Below are positions 23,478 to 33,134 of a stretch of DNA of 42,056 nt, one piece after another (position 1 is the stretch's first letter; each line of letters begins with the position of its first letter). This DNA comes from Skermanella stibiiresistens SB22 (lineage in GTDB: Bacteria; Pseudomonadota; Alphaproteobacteria; Azospirillales; Azospirillaceae). The position numbers and the translations under genes are program-made. The stretch spans positions 1 through 42,056 of the forward strand of contig NZ_AVFL01000044.1 in NCBI RefSeq assembly GCF_000576635.1, in the 5' to 3' direction. Below the pieces are notes generated by a model. It was not told where the DNA came from. It did not search any database and was given only the letters and a program-made list of their open reading frames with translations.

Positions 23478-26351
23478 TTGGCTACCTTATATCTCCATCT
23501 TTCAGGCACTATCGATTGGGTGGTTTCAAACAATGTAAACCGTGGCCCTGGGCCAGTGCTCTTCTTCAACGGCATCAATACTGGATGGTATTCCTCCTAT
23601 CCAAGCATGATCTCATACCACCGAGACAAGAATTTTAACGTAGATTCCGAAATAATAGGCTTAACATACTACACCGTAGATGCCGCGACTTTCGAACAAC
23701 GTTCATTGGAAGGATCCACATCTTTCGCGGCCATGCCTTCGCCAGATTATTGGATTGAAGATATTAGTTTCTCCTATTATCGGAGCATATGGATAAAAAA
23801 AGAAGTTCCATCTAACTGGCGCATTCCCGATGAGTTCCCCAAGGATCCGCCAACTGAACCTGAACCAGCTCCTCTGTTCGATGGTGACGCGAACAACGTG
23901 AATTTCAATTCCCTAACCGAAAAGCAGAAAGAAGCGGCCGACGCTCATCAAGACGCCATACAGGACGCTTTGGGCGGCAACGATACCGTTACCATGCCAA
24001 ACAAGGCCGCGTATCAGATCACTTCGGGCATCACCTGGAACCCGAAGCAGATCTTCCATGGCGGAGCTGGTGACGACACCCTCACCGGAGGCGACGGTGA
24101 CGATCAGATCGACGGAGGTGTGGGCGATGATGTCCTGAATGGTGGTTCTGGTTCTGACACGTTGCTCGGCGGCGTGGGCGACGACGAGCTACATGGTGGA
24201 GCGGGAAACGACAAGCTCGCGGGAGACGCCTTGTTCGAGCTGGGTGAGCAGGGCAATGACAAGCTTTGGGGAGATGATGGCGACGACACCCTGTTCGGTG
24301 GTGGCGGCGACGACTTGCTGGATGGTGGAGACGGCGACGACATACTGAGAGGCGGCTCGGGGAGCGACACGATCAATGGCGGTTCTGGCGTTAACACATC
24401 CGTCCTTTCCGGCGATGGTTCGAGCCACACCGTCTATTTCAGGAATCCACTGGTCTGGGTGACAAAAGGGCCGGACGGAACGGACTCCCACGCGTTCATC
24501 CAGAAATTCCAGTTCGACAACACGCTGATCACCGGAGAGCAGTTGAACGCGCAATTGGTGAGCCAACAAGCCGTCGACGCCGCCATGGCCGAGTTGACGA
24601 GGTTGATGCGGAAGGACGGCATCTACTCGGAGATGACACGATCGGCCGAGGCGATCATCGCCAACTCCAAGACGGTCACCACACAGGCGAATCTTGGTGA
24701 TCGACTGCAGTTGGCGCAATCCTTCGCGGACGCGGCCTTCGGCATCGTAGGGCTCTTTCCCGGTATCGGAAAATCCCTCGGAACGGCTTGGACCATCGGA
24801 AAGATCGCGGGATCTTCAGTGAATACGCTCGTCAACGGCAATAGGGAGCACGAATACGAGAAACTGATCGTCAAGGAGTTTGGATCCGATTTCGCCGAAT
24901 TGATCTTCGGGAAAAACACCGGAGGAGTGATCAAGATTGGAACGACCACATGGTCGACGCACGACGATCTTCAAACGCTGACCGAGTTCCAGGAAGCCTA
25001 TGACCAAGCCGTGGCTCAAGCCAAGGGCGCTCTGGATAGGGTTGCCCATTATGCTTCCGCCCAGATCGACGTCCGGTCCCAAATCAAGGATCTCGAACTG
25101 GAGCTCAGGGACAAGTACGCCGTTGGACATGGTTTGCCCAAGGTCAGGTTCGAGGGAGAGGGCTCGGAAACCCCGGACACCATCGCCGCCCTGAACCTTG
25201 AACCCGATCTCCCAAACACCGCTTCCATCGGCTTCACGCGGTACGATCCAAGCACCGCGACCGTCACGTCCCTCTTCTCCTCGCCGACGCTGTCGGCCGA
25301 GCAGAGGAACTTGGTTCTGACTGGAACGACGAACCTCAATGGTACCGGCAACGACTTGGACAACAAAATCGCCGGCAACGGCGGAAACAACGTACTCTAT
25401 GGTAAAGCTGGTGATGACACCCTGAATGGCGGCGCCGGTGATGACCAGATCGACGGCGGTGACGGCGTCGACATGGCGACTTGGACGGGTGCCCGCCGCG
25501 AATACGGCATCACCCTCAACATGAAGGGCGACAGCGCGGTATCCGGGCCCCAGGGCGTCGACACCGTTCGGGCCGTCGAGCATTTCGTCTTCGTCGATGG
25601 TCGCTACGTCACCGACACCGGCGACACCGCAGCGCGGGTTCATCGGCTCTACGGCGCGGCGCTCGACCGCGCGCCGGACCAGGATGGCTTGTTGAACTGG
25701 AAGCACGCCGTGGATGCCGGCGCGCTGTCGCTTGTCCAGGCGGCGGATGGGTTCGTCACCTCCACTGAGTTCCAGCTCCGGTATGGGGCGCTGGACAACC
25801 CTGGCTTCGTCAAGCAGCTCTATCGCAACGTGCTCGATCGCGAGGGTGATGATGGCGGCGTCGCGAACTGGACCAACGCCGTCAACCATGGCATGACCCG
25901 CGCCGAAGCCCTCGTGGGGTTCTCGGAATCGGTCGAGAACATCCAGCGGACGGCGTCGGTCGTGGAGAAGGGGATCTGGCTGCGCGACAACACCGCCGCC
26001 ACGGTGGCGAGGCTGTACGACAGCGTCCTCGACAGGCTGCCCGACGCCGGCGGGCTTGGCTCCTGGACCGACGCCATCAAGGCCGGGATGAGCCTGGACC
26101 AGACCGCCGACGGCTTCACCGGATCCCTGGAGTTCCAGCAGCGCTACGGCGCGCTCGACAACACGAACTTCGTGAAGACATTGTACCGCAACGTCCTGGA
26201 CCGCGAGGCGGAGCCGGCCGGCTTGGCCAATTGGAGGGGCGCGTTGGATGCCGGCGTCGACCGCTCCGACATCGTCCTCAGCTTTTCGGAGTCGGCCGAG
26301 CACGTGATGAAGCTGGCGCACCGGATCGACGATGGCATCTGGCTGTTGTAG
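23478..26351 (+). CDS. Modular RTX/DUF4214 secreted protein with unknown core
   Basis: A 957-residue protein. Order: an AT-richer N-terminal region without recognised domain (1-120; [26 protein letters not shown]); a Pro/Glu linker (121-133); a short VNFNSL...NDTVTMP module (140-173); RTX nonapeptides (about 193-303); a core of unknown family (305-630) with a hydrophobic [18 protein letters not shown] stretch near 421-438; a second small RTX group; and four DUF4214-like repeats (716-957). RTX repeats imply type I secretion and Ca2+ folding outside the cell. The TTG start has AGGA upstream and an in-frame stop shortly before. The last 122 residues differ at only two positions from the lipase-type protein at the right end. 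Confidence 0.85.
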   Translation: MATLYLHLSGTIDWVVSNNVNRGPGPVLFFNGINTGWYSSYPSMISYHRDKNFNVDSEIIGLTYYTVDAATFEQRSLEGSTSFAAMPSPDYWIEDISFSYYRSIWIKKEVPSNWRIPDEFPKDPPTEPEPAPLFDGDANNVNFNSLTEKQKEAADAHQDAIQDALGGNDTVTMPNKAAYQITSGITWNPKQIFHGGAGDDTLTGGDGDDQIDGGVGDDVLNGGSGSDTLLGGVGDDELHGGAGNDKLAGDALFELGEQGNDKLWGDDGDDTLFGGGGDDLLDGGDGDDILRGGSGSDTINGGSGVNTSVLSGDGSSHTVYFRNPLVWVTKGPDGTDSHAFIQKFQFDNTLITGEQLNAQLVSQQAVDAAMAELTRLMRKDGIYSEMTRSAEAIIANSKTVTTQANLGDRLQLAQSFADAAFGIVGLFPGIGKSLGTAWTIGKIAGSSVNTLVNGNREHEYEKLIVKEFGSDFAELIFGKNTGGVIKIGTTTWSTHDDLQTLTEFQEAYDQAVAQAKGALDRVAHYASAQIDVRSQIKDLELELRDKYAVGHGLPKVRFEGEGSETPDTIAALNLEPDLPNTASIGFTRYDPSTATVTSLFSSPTLSAEQRNLVLTGTTNLNGTGNDLDNKIAGNGGNNVLYGKAGDDTLNGGAGDDQIDGGDGVDMATWTGARREYGITLNMKGDSAVSGPQGVDTVRAVEHFVFVDGRYVTDTGDTAARVHRLYGAALDRAPDQDGLLNWKHAVDAGALSLVQAADGFVTSTEFQLRYGALDNPGFVKQLYRNVLDREGDDGGVANWTNAVNHGMTRAEALVGFSESVENIQRTASVVEKGIWLRDNTAATVARLYDSVLDRLPDAGGLGSWTDAIKAGMSLDQTADGFTGSLEFQQRYGALDNTNFVKTLYRNVLDREAEPAGLANWRGALDAGVDRSDIVLSFSESAEHVMKLAHRIDDGIWLL
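25980..26351 (+). repeat. DUF4214 3'-end repeat, copy 1
   Basis: This coding segment is almost identical, in inverted orientation, to 39564-39935. The encoded 122 residues differ at two positions (Gly/Ser and Ser/Ala near [11 protein letters not shown]) and the DNA shows only scattered synonymous changes. Upstream DUF4214 repeats in the two genes are more diverged, so this end was duplicated or homogenised recently. Confidence 0.8.
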
Positions 26352-27037
26352 GAAGTGACCAGAGGCCCTGGGGATGCTCCATGGCGACACCGTCGATCGC
26401 ATCCTCGATTCCCGATCAACAAGGGGAGGGGACCCGGAGCCACAGGCGCGACGCCAAGGGCGTATCAAATTACGCCATGGATATGGTTGGAGGGAGAACA
26501 TGATCCTGGACGTTCTCGGGCCATTTCCACAGTACCCAGATAATCGGCGATCTCACCGGGATGAGCCTCGAATTACGCGGTGAGGGGGAGGGACGTCGTG
26601 GCCGAGGTCTTTCACTCCGGTGTCACGCACACCATGAGCTTCACGACCTATCCGTCCGACATTCCGTTGGAGGTCGCCGAATGACTCATACGAGAGGCCA
26701 AGATCCACCTTCCCCCCAACGTGCGGCGAAGGGATACCTTAGGGTTGGGACAACCAGAGTGGCCTCCACGTGCCAGTGGTCGCCGTCACCCGTCCGATCG
26801 TGAAGGGTGCGATATCTCGGCTTGGCGAACCGCGAGGGTGGGAGAGAACGTCAGCGGAAGCCTGAACCCGGATGGTGGCCCGCTAGCCCGATAGAGGCGA
26901 ATTCCGATACCTCGGAAAACGGCCGGTCCGCCACGATCGGCTTAGCGCCGACGGTCCAAAGCTCTTTCCAACTACGCATATAATAGTTTTATTAAATATT
27001 ATATAAAAATTTGAACAATGTGTTTCAGGAGATTGTT
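26352..27037. other. Intergenic region with two doubtful tiny ORFs
   Basis: Nearly 690 bp between two large RTX genes. A 28-codon ORF at 26598-26684 (GTG start, GGGAGGG upstream, containing SFTTYPSDIPLEVAE) overlaps a 40-codon ORF at 26681-26803 by four bases. Both could be real but nothing supports them beyond spacing. The last 70 bp are AT-rich and hold the promoter of the next gene. Confidence 0.3.
26979..26984 (+). promoter_or_regulatory. Possible -10 box upstream of the RTX/cadherin-like gene
   Basis: TATAAT lies in an AT-rich stretch 54 bp before the chosen start. The matching -35 region is weak, so this may need an activator. The assignment rests on the perfect hexamer and position. 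Confidence 0.3.
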
Positions 27038-29449
27038 TTGGTCGGGTCTCACGAAATTGGACTGGTAGGTTCGGAGTTCACGGTTAACACCACCACCGCT
27101 GGCGCGCAGAGGGGACAGGCCATAACGGCACTGTCCGATGGTGGTTACGTCATCACTTGGCATACCACGTCGGAGGATCAAAATTCCTTTGGTATCCACG
27201 CGCAACGCTACACTGCGGATGGCGTGGCCATCGGTGGTGAGATCGACGTCAACACGCCCAGCCCATTCTGGGGCCCCAATATTGAGAATGCAACCACCGT
27301 CGCCGCGCTCAAGGGCGGCGGCTTCGTGGTCGCTTGGCAGTCAGTCAATTGGGTCAACAACTCCTATGACATCCATGCCCAACATTTTGGCGCCACGGGA
27401 GAACCACTGGGCACCGAATTCGTCGTGAACTCCACGACGGAGCAGGCGCAAAGGCTGCCGACGATCGCCGGCCTCGCGGATGGTGGATTTGTCATCGCTT
27501 GGTATAACGGGTACCTTGGGGCTAACTTTCAGGCCCAACGATACGATGGCGACGGCAACGCGATTGGTGGCGAGCTCAGCCTGAGCGTTTCCAGAACGAA
27601 CATCGATGGCGGCGCGCCGTCCATCACGGCCTTGGAGGATGGTGGGTTCGTCAGTTCATGGTGGCACAAGGATTCATTCCTTGGGAGAACGCCATACATC
27701 CTGGCCCACCGGTATGACGCCTCCGGCGATGAGGTTGGAGGGGTGTTCCGCGTTGAAGGTTCGACGGGGAGCTTCGATCGATTTTCAACGCCTCCCCAAT
27801 CGGTGTCGTCACTGACCGACGGTGGATTCATCGTCGCTTGGGCCGGGAACGAACAGAATTCGGACGGCCTCTACGCCCAGCGATACGATCCGTCGGGAAA
27901 AGCGGTCGGCGACAAGATCGTCTTCATGGACACTGGCATTGGTTTTCAGCAAGGCATATCCATAGAGGCCCTGAAGGGTGGTGGGTTCCTCGCCTCATGG
28001 TCCGTTCTTGTTTTCAATGACGGCGCATACGAAACCTTGGTCCGCCATTACGACACCGCTGGAAATCCGGTGGGCGATGCCATCATCGTCAAGTCATCGA
28101 CTTCGGGGGACTCTTCTTTCGGGCAATTCAATACGGACATCGCCCTGCTGGCGGACGGCGACATCGTCGTCTCCTGGGAGACCTTCAGTGGCGAAACTGG
28201 TGTCGACATCCATGCCCAGCGTCTCTCCCTGTCATCGCTTCAGCCATCCAACTCCGCCCCGGTCGCCGTCGACGGTCATTCCGTCATCGCCGAGGACGCT
28301 CCGCTGACAGGTCATGTCTCGGCTACCGACGTCAACGGCGACAAACTCGCCTATGCCTTGTTGGATGAGGCGCGGCACGGCAAGTTGCTCTTCTCGGCCG
28401 ACGGTTCGTTCTCCTACACGCCGGACAAGGATTTCCACGGCACCGACAGCTTCACCTTCAAGGCGGCCGATGGCAGTCTGGAGAGCGCCGTCGCCACCCA
28501 CACCATCACCATCGACCCGGTCAACGACGCGCCGGTGATCGGCGGCTCCGCCAAGTTGGACCTCGCGTCCGGTGTCCTGTCGGCGGTGGTCGGCAGGGAC
28601 GCCTTGTCGGTGTCCGACATCGACAGCCCGGCGGCGGAGCTGACCTACACGCTCGCCACCGGCCCCGGAACGGGATCGTTGACGTTGGCCGGCGCCACGC
28701 TGAAGGCGGGAGCCGTCTTCACCGACGCCGACATCGCGGCCGGACGGCTGGTCTACACGCCAGGCGCCACCACCAACACCTCGGACGCCTTCGAGGTGAC
28801 CACCTCCGATGGTCACGCCACCTCGGGCGCGACCCGGATCGCCGTGTCGCTGGCGGCTCCCCAGGTCGTCCAGACCGAGGCGAAGTACGGCGGCTACTGG
28901 GGAGGGTCGGGCAGCGACTTCCTCCAGGGCAAGGAGACGGCCGACCAGTTGACGGGCGGTGATGGCGACGATGTCCTGAATGGCAACGGCGGGAATGACA
29001 GCCTGTACGGCGGTGCTGGCAACGATCGCGTTCACGGTGGCGCCGGGGACGACATCATCACGGGCGACGACGGGGATGATTTCCTGGATGGCGGCGCCGG
29101 TAGGGACATGATTTACGGCGGCGCGGGTAGGGACATCCTGACCGGCGGCGCCGGCGACGCTGACGCGTTATTCGGTGGGGTTGGGGCCGACAGGTTCGTC
29201 TTCCACCTCGGTGACGGCAAGGACCGCGTCGAGGATTTCCGGAGGAGCGAGGGCGACGTCATAGACCTGCGCGACCTCGGCCTCGTGGCCAAGGGGATCG
29301 ACAGCTTCGCCGATCTCAAGGCGGCCGGGATGGTTCAATCCCCCCAGTACGGCGGCGATACAGTCCTGAAGTTCAGCGAGACCGATATCCTGACAATCAA
29401 ATACGTCAACGCGAGCCAGATGGCGGAATCGGACTACTGGTTCGTCTAA
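27038..29449 (+). CDS. Large RTX protein with beta-repeat and cadherin-like domains
   Basis: An approximately 803-residue exported protein. The first about 400 residues are some eight repeats of 45-55 residues with the pattern ALxDGGFVVxW ... DIHAQRYDxxGxxVG, probably a beta-rich propeller or solenoid. Next come a cadherin-like/VCBS-type domain (APVAVDGHSVIAEDAPLTG ... SFSYTPDKDFHGTDSFTF) and a CSPG-like repeat. RTX nonapeptides follow (GGDGDDVLNGNGGNDSLYGG and on, about 640-720), then a serralysin-type C-terminal region (DRFVFHLGDGKDRVEDF) typical of type I secretion substrates. A TTG at 27038 with AGGAG six bases upstream is preferred; a TTG at 27011 adds nine residues. Likely an adhesin or surface-layer-type protein; no enzyme motif seen. 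Confidence 0.85.
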   Translation: MVGSHEIGLVGSEFTVNTTTAGAQRGQAITALSDGGYVITWHTTSEDQNSFGIHAQRYTADGVAIGGEIDVNTPSPFWGPNIENATTVAALKGGGFVVAWQSVNWVNNSYDIHAQHFGATGEPLGTEFVVNSTTEQAQRLPTIAGLADGGFVIAWYNGYLGANFQAQRYDGDGNAIGGELSLSVSRTNIDGGAPSITALEDGGFVSSWWHKDSFLGRTPYILAHRYDASGDEVGGVFRVEGSTGSFDRFSTPPQSVSSLTDGGFIVAWAGNEQNSDGLYAQRYDPSGKAVGDKIVFMDTGIGFQQGISIEALKGGGFLASWSVLVFNDGAYETLVRHYDTAGNPVGDAIIVKSSTSGDSSFGQFNTDIALLADGDIVVSWETFSGETGVDIHAQRLSLSSLQPSNSAPVAVDGHSVIAEDAPLTGHVSATDVNGDKLAYALLDEARHGKLLFSADGSFSYTPDKDFHGTDSFTFKAADGSLESAVATHTITIDPVNDAPVIGGSAKLDLASGVLSAVVGRDALSVSDIDSPAAELTYTLATGPGTGSLTLAGATLKAGAVFTDADIAAGRLVYTPGATTNTSDAFEVTTSDGHATSGATRIAVSLAAPQVVQTEAKYGGYWGGSGSDFLQGKETADQLTGGDGDDVLNGNGGNDSLYGGAGNDRVHGGAGDDIITGDDGDDFLDGGAGRDMIYGGAGRDILTGGAGDADALFGGVGADRFVFHLGDGKDRVEDFRRSEGDVIDLRDLGLVAKGIDSFADLKAAGMVQSPQYGGDTVLKFSETDILTIKYVNASQMAESDYWFV

Positions 29450-29459
29450 CCTGACTGAG

Positions 29460-29490
29460 GTCGCGGGAGTTGGATATCAACTCCCGCGAC
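29460..29490. terminator. Perfect 13-bp hairpin between convergent genes
   Basis: GTCGCGGGAGTTG and CAACTCCCGCGAC pair perfectly around GATAT. It lies 10 bp after the RTX gene and 30 bp before the end of the convergent head-morphogenesis gene, so it could end transcription from both sides, although T runs are lacking. Confidence 0.6.
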
Positions 29491-29519
29491 ATAGGTTCAT
29501 TCAGTCCGGCATCACCCCT

Positions 29520-30581
29520 TTAGATGCCCAGTACCTTCCGGATCTGAGGCAGGGTTAGGGGTCTGACCCTCTGGTCGAGTAGAGCGGCGGTGCTGATCGT
29601 CCCGGACCGCCATGCGTCCAGTCGGACTCTACCGACGGTCGCCTCCTGCTCTCGTTGGCTGCGGCGCTGCAACCAGTCACCAAGATCCTGCTCTGCAGCG
29701 CGAGGATCGACGAACGCCTCGTCCCGACCCGCTGTCGTGATAGCTGACGCGACGCCTCGTGGCATCTGATCGACCGGATAAAACCACGGCGTCAGATGTG
29801 ACCGGCAGTTGATATGCAGAGGCGGAATGCGGAACGGCAGGCTGTGCCCGACTGGACTGCCATCGGCAAGAAAACGCAGTCCAGCTCTCCGACGGCAGAC
29901 CTCGGACGTTCTGGAATCCAAAATGGACGTGTGAGTGAACCCACCCAATAACCGTGAGTTTTCCGCGACGATAGCGACAATGCTGGCGCCGAACACGGCG
30001 CTTACGGCAGTACGTACGATCGGCATGGCCTGGCGTTGGGCGATATCAATCGCCTCACGGATCATCTGGTTAATCCCGGTGGCGCCGGATGCGTTTGCGG
30101 CTCCGGCAGTCAGAACTCTCCTGACGCTGAACAGGAGGGCGCCGGCCTGAGCTCCGAGCCAGGAGGCGACCACAGCACCATCGACCAGCGCGTTCGCCGG
30201 GATCAGACGTCGCGCCTCTTCTGGGAGCGAACGGCTAATACCGGGCACACCGACCAGTGCGTCGATCCTCTCAATCACGAGATCGGATACGAGGGCAACC
30301 AAGGCTACGAGTTCGTGACGCAGATCTTCGTCGACGTCCAGATAGGCGCGTTCTATCAGGGGGAGGAGGGACCGTTCAACGTGCTGAACCGCTGCGTGTC
30401 TGGTCGGTAGAGTCAGATCGAGTGGGCCAAGTTGACGGAGGATTTCATCCCCCAACTCCTGCAATCGCAGCAGCGTGCGCCGACGGAGGTGCGAATTGTA
30501 TCGGAGCAAGAGCAGCGCCAGCAGGATCAGCTCGTCGCCGAGATCCTCAGACGCCGACGCCCGCTTGACGACCGCGGTCAT
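29520..30581 (-). CDS. Phage head morphogenesis (Mu F/SPP1 gp7-like) protein
   Basis: A 353-residue minor head protein. The diagnostic segment at about 217-263 reads HTSILDSRTSEVCRRRAGLR ... PPLHINCRSHLTP; the Asp-Ser-Arg-Thr plus PPxHxNCRS motif is the hallmark of the Mu gpF / SPP1 gp7 family, which helps assemble the capsid next to the portal. The N-terminal part is long-helical. The start overlaps the portal stop by four bases, as usual for portal-MuF pairs. No capsid or protease gene follows, so the morphogenesis module is cut off here. Confidence 0.88.
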   Translation of the reverse strand: MTAVVKRASASEDLGDELILLALLLLRYNSHLRRRTLLRLQELGDEILRQLGPLDLTLPTRHAAVQHVERSLLPLIERAYLDVDEDLRHELVALVALVSDLVIERIDALVGVPGISRSLPEEARRLIPANALVDGAVVASWLGAQAGALLFSVRRVLTAGAANASGATGINQMIREAIDIAQRQAMPIVRTAVSAVFGASIVAIVAENSRLLGGFTHTSILDSRTSEVCRRRAGLRFLADGSPVGHSLPFRIPPLHINCRSHLTPWFYPVDQMPRGVASAITTAGRDEAFVDPRAAEQDLGDWLQRRSQREQEATVGRVRLDAWRSGTISTAALLDQRVRPLTLPQIRKVLGI

Positions 30582-32053
30582 GGGCCATCCTCCGACACCG
30601 CCGCTGGATCAGCAGGGGCGGGGGTGAGCGACAGCGGGGAGGGACGGCCGATCAGCAGCGGGTTGTTCTCGAGCTCGTCGCGGTATTGCTCCGGCGTCAG
30701 ATCCGGGCGCAACAACTCTCCGCGGCGCAGGTTCCAGTATAGATCATCAACTGGCAGGTATCCGTTCTGTACTGATCGTGTCAATGCCTCAAGCATCCCT
30801 GGTTCCATAACTGAATCAAGAAAATCCTGATTCAACTCGAATGAAACCTCACCAGCGATGCGGTCCCAATCACAGGCAATTTGAAGCGCTCTTTTGATAC
30901 CATCGCTGACGTTCCGAGATACGCTAGAGAGAACTGATGTTTCACTAGTCTGACGGAGCCGAGTTGTTTCGGCAGTTTCAGCAGTGCGCTTCGGTTGCTC
31001 CAGCAGCCGAGCTCCCAGGATCGCCATCTGACGTTCCAACCTGTCCAACACCCGCTCGAGAACTCCGAGACCATCCCCGCGGAATTCGAGCAGTTCGCAC
31101 TGGGTATCCCGAGGTAGATATACAACTCCACCCAGTTGGACGTCTGCCTCGTCCCTTTCCGCGCCGGTCACGATCAAGGTTGGGGACGACAATTTGTGGA
31201 TGGCGTTCGACAGGTCCGCGGCGACGGAGACATGATTCAAGTTGCAATCGGTCAGGTCCAGTAGTGGGGAGCGGCGGATCTGGTCGGCTCCGTCGCTGGG
31301 CGATAGGAACACGAACGGCAGACGGTCCAAACGGCGCCGATCGAATGCACGTGGTTCAATACGGTCGACCTCTATCACCCGTCCGCTGGCCACCTGCCGG
31401 AACAATCTCACACGGTAATAATCCTGCTCATCCAGCTCCAACACGCGGTATTGGACCACCTCGGTGGATCCGAACTCCACCGGAATTGTCGAGTGCTCCA
31501 GCAACACCACCTGGTCTAGCACGAGCTGACCATCGACAATTCTGGACCTCCAGTTAGTGATGTTCTCCGCGGTATAGCCCACCAGGTAGGGTGTCGCCGC
31601 CAGCGGATCGTTCAGGACATCGGCTCCATAGGCGGAGTCAACGAGAATGCCGAATCTGCCCATTGCCAGTGTCTCGCGAACGGCTGTCTGGGCGAGGTTG
31701 AGCAGGGTCCCGCCCTGGGAGTCGATGTTCTCCAAGCGCGCATCCAGCCGCGCGGGAACGCGCACCGTTGGATCACGCCGGAACACGGCGCCGGCGGTTG
31801 CCTCCAGTGTCCGGGACGTCGCGGGGAAAATGGCCGCGCGCTGTATATAGGCCCGCCGTACCTCCGGGCGTCTGACCTGCTCGGCCGTCAGCGGCATGAA
31901 TTCGTCAGCAGAGGATCTAACGCCATCCGCGCCAGCGAGCATGGACCGAATTCGGCGCCACGCCGGGGCGTTCTCCAGGTAGTCCGGATGGCGGTCAGTG
32001 ACACTCGACCCGGGCGCGGCCGTCGGAGGTGCGGTCGTGGTCGCAAAGGTCAT
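30578..32053 (-). CDS. DUF4055-type phage portal protein
   Basis: A 491-residue protein recognisable as the DUF4055 portal family by WRRIRSMLAGADGVRSSADE, YIQRAAIFPATSRTLEATAG followed by AVFRRDP, and its place directly before a Mu F-like gene. The portal forms the dodecameric ring at the capsid vertex through which DNA is packed. Length is normal for the family, so it appears complete. Its start overlaps the preceding gene by four bases. The terminase that should dock onto it is encoded about 18 kb to the left. Confidence 0.85.
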   Translation of the reverse strand: MTFATTTAPPTAAPGSSVTDRHPDYLENAPAWRRIRSMLAGADGVRSSADEFMPLTAEQVRRPEVRRAYIQRAAIFPATSRTLEATAGAVFRRDPTVRVPARLDARLENIDSQGGTLLNLAQTAVRETLAMGRFGILVDSAYGADVLNDPLAATPYLVGYTAENITNWRSRIVDGQLVLDQVVLLEHSTIPVEFGSTEVVQYRVLELDEQDYYRVRLFRQVASGRVIEVDRIEPRAFDRRRLDRLPFVFLSPSDGADQIRRSPLLDLTDCNLNHVSVAADLSNAIHKLSSPTLIVTGAERDEADVQLGGVVYLPRDTQCELLEFRGDGLGVLERVLDRLERQMAILGARLLEQPKRTAETAETTRLRQTSETSVLSSVSRNVSDGIKRALQIACDWDRIAGEVSFELNQDFLDSVMEPGMLEALTRSVQNGYLPVDDLYWNLRRGELLRPDLTPEQYRDELENNPLLIGRPSPLSLTPAPADPAAVSEDGP

Positions 32054-32556
32054 GGCCGCCCCTCCGACGGCCGCGTCGCGCCGAGCGTCGACCCAGCCTC
32101 GGCGGCGAGCCGCTGCGCAGTTTCATGAGACTCTCGTGCGATGCGCCCCTGTTCGGACAGGTTCCAATGATCCTTCGTCCAAGGGTTCACCACGCCGGCG
32201 TTGGCCTGTTGGTGGGGATCGTCAGCGAAATAAAAGCCGGCCTGCTCCTTGAGGCCCTTCAGCCACGCGCGCGGCGTCACATAGTCCCCGGCTGGAGTGA
32301 CCACCGGGACGCCATCCTCTACGCGGTAGATGTCGCCTTTGGCCGACAGCTTCCATTGCCCAGACCGGATGGCGCGATCACTCACATCGTCCAGCGCGGT
32401 CGGCAGCACCCCCTCCGCCAAGGCCGCCTCGCGGACGTGGCGGGTGATGGCCTCCAGCTCCCGGGCGCGCTCCGCTTGGCGAGCCCGGATCTCCGCCTCG
32501 TCCAACCGGCGTTGCAGTGCGGCGACCTGAGCCTCGAGCTCGAGGACGCGGTCCAT
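32050..32556 (-). CDS. Phage hypothetical protein with coiled-coil N-terminus
   Basis: A 168-residue protein. Residues 1-45 form a coiled coil (MDRVLELEAQVAALQRRLDE), the middle is beta-rich and the C-terminal part contains NPWTKDHWNLSEQGRIARES, a motif that recurs in small phage proteins near capsid genes, where it may have scaffold or head roles. The ATG shares a base with the stop of the upstream gene (TGATG), indicating coupling. The role is inferred from context only. Confidence 0.65.
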   Translation of the reverse strand: MDRVLELEAQVAALQRRLDEAEIRARQAERARELEAITRHVREAALAEGVLPTALDDVSDRAIRSGQWKLSAKGDIYRVEDGVPVVTPAGDYVTPRAWLKGLKEQAGFYFADDPHQQANAGVVNPWTKDHWNLSEQGRIARESHETAQRLAAEAGSTLGATRPSEGRP

Positions 32557-32759
32557 CAGGACGCCTCCCACAGCCCGAGTATTGCGGCAATACTCGGGAG
32601 ATCGGACGTCGAGATCATCCAGCGGCCGTTGGAACTCCGCGTCGCGGGGATGTCGCCGTTCAGGACTCGTCTGTACGCTGCAGAATATGTAACTGTGGAT
32701 CCACCGGTGAACCGTTTCAATGAGCGCGGCAACTCGGTCAGGCTGATAATCGATGTCAT
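32556..32759 (-). CDS. Excisionase-like small DNA-binding protein
   Basis: A 67-residue protein whose TVTYSAAYRRVLNGDIPATR followed by SSNGRWMISTSDLPSIA fits a winged-helix excisionase/MerR-like fold (helix-turn-helix, then an Arg-rich wing and the x-W-x-I strand). Such proteins act as recombination directionality factors or small regulators. GGAGAG precedes the ATG. No integrase gene is in the window, so its partner is unknown. Confidence 0.6.
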   Translation of the reverse strand: MTSIISLTELPRSLKRFTGGSTVTYSAAYRRVLNGDIPATRSSNGRWMISTSDLPSIAAILGLWEAS

Positions 32760-32882
32760 AGACAGCTCTCCATCGTGCTGTCCGTAATTATATCAAACCT
32801 GTTCTCTCTCCTCTCCCAAAGACTCGATATCAATTGTTTCGTTTTTTTTCGAGTAGTCAGGTTTTTGTTGCGGTGATGGTTG

Positions 32883-33134
32883 TCAGTTCAATTGCAGTGT
32901 GGAAATTTCCAGTGGGTAGCTGGTGGAGTCATCGTTCACGATGATGTATCCACGCCCCGATGCCGTGCGACCACGGCAAGCTATATACTGCCGGGCGTAG
33001 ACATCGCGTCTCCATGTGCCTGGACCAAAATTTCGATCCATGAATTCCTCAATTGGCATGATGTAATCACTGTCAGATTCCGCATCTAACAGAGACTGTA
33101 TTTCAGCCGATGGTAGATTTGACTTGCGTTTCAT
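32883..33134 (-). CDS. Small phage-like hypothetical protein
   Basis: An 83-residue protein, MKRKSNLPSAEIQSLLDAES, containing EEFMDRNFGPGTWRRDVYAR and a beta-rich end (GYIIVNDDSTSYPLEI). The ATG overlaps the stop of the large replication protein by four bases and AGGAG lies upstream. No family recognised; its position suggests a small accessory to replication. Confidence 0.6.
   Translation of the reverse strand: MKRKSNLPSAEIQSLLDAESDSDYIMPIEEFMDRNFGPGTWRRDVYARQYIACRGRTASGRGYIIVNDDSTSYPLEISTLQLN

Noticed and set aside
24050-24400. Short-period DNA repetition that could be mistaken for a CRISPR array
   Set aside because: The repetition has a 27-base/nine-residue period and encodes RTX nonapeptides in frame; there are no spacers or cas genes.
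24816-26501. Long minus-strand frame opposite the RTX/DUF4214 gene
   Set aside because: Antisense of conserved RTX and DUF4214 repeats; no domain of its own.
32760-32882. Possible integrase or second excision gene near the excisionase-like gene
   Set aside because: The gap is only 123 bp with no coding signal, and no tyrosine-recombinase motif was seen anywhere in the window.
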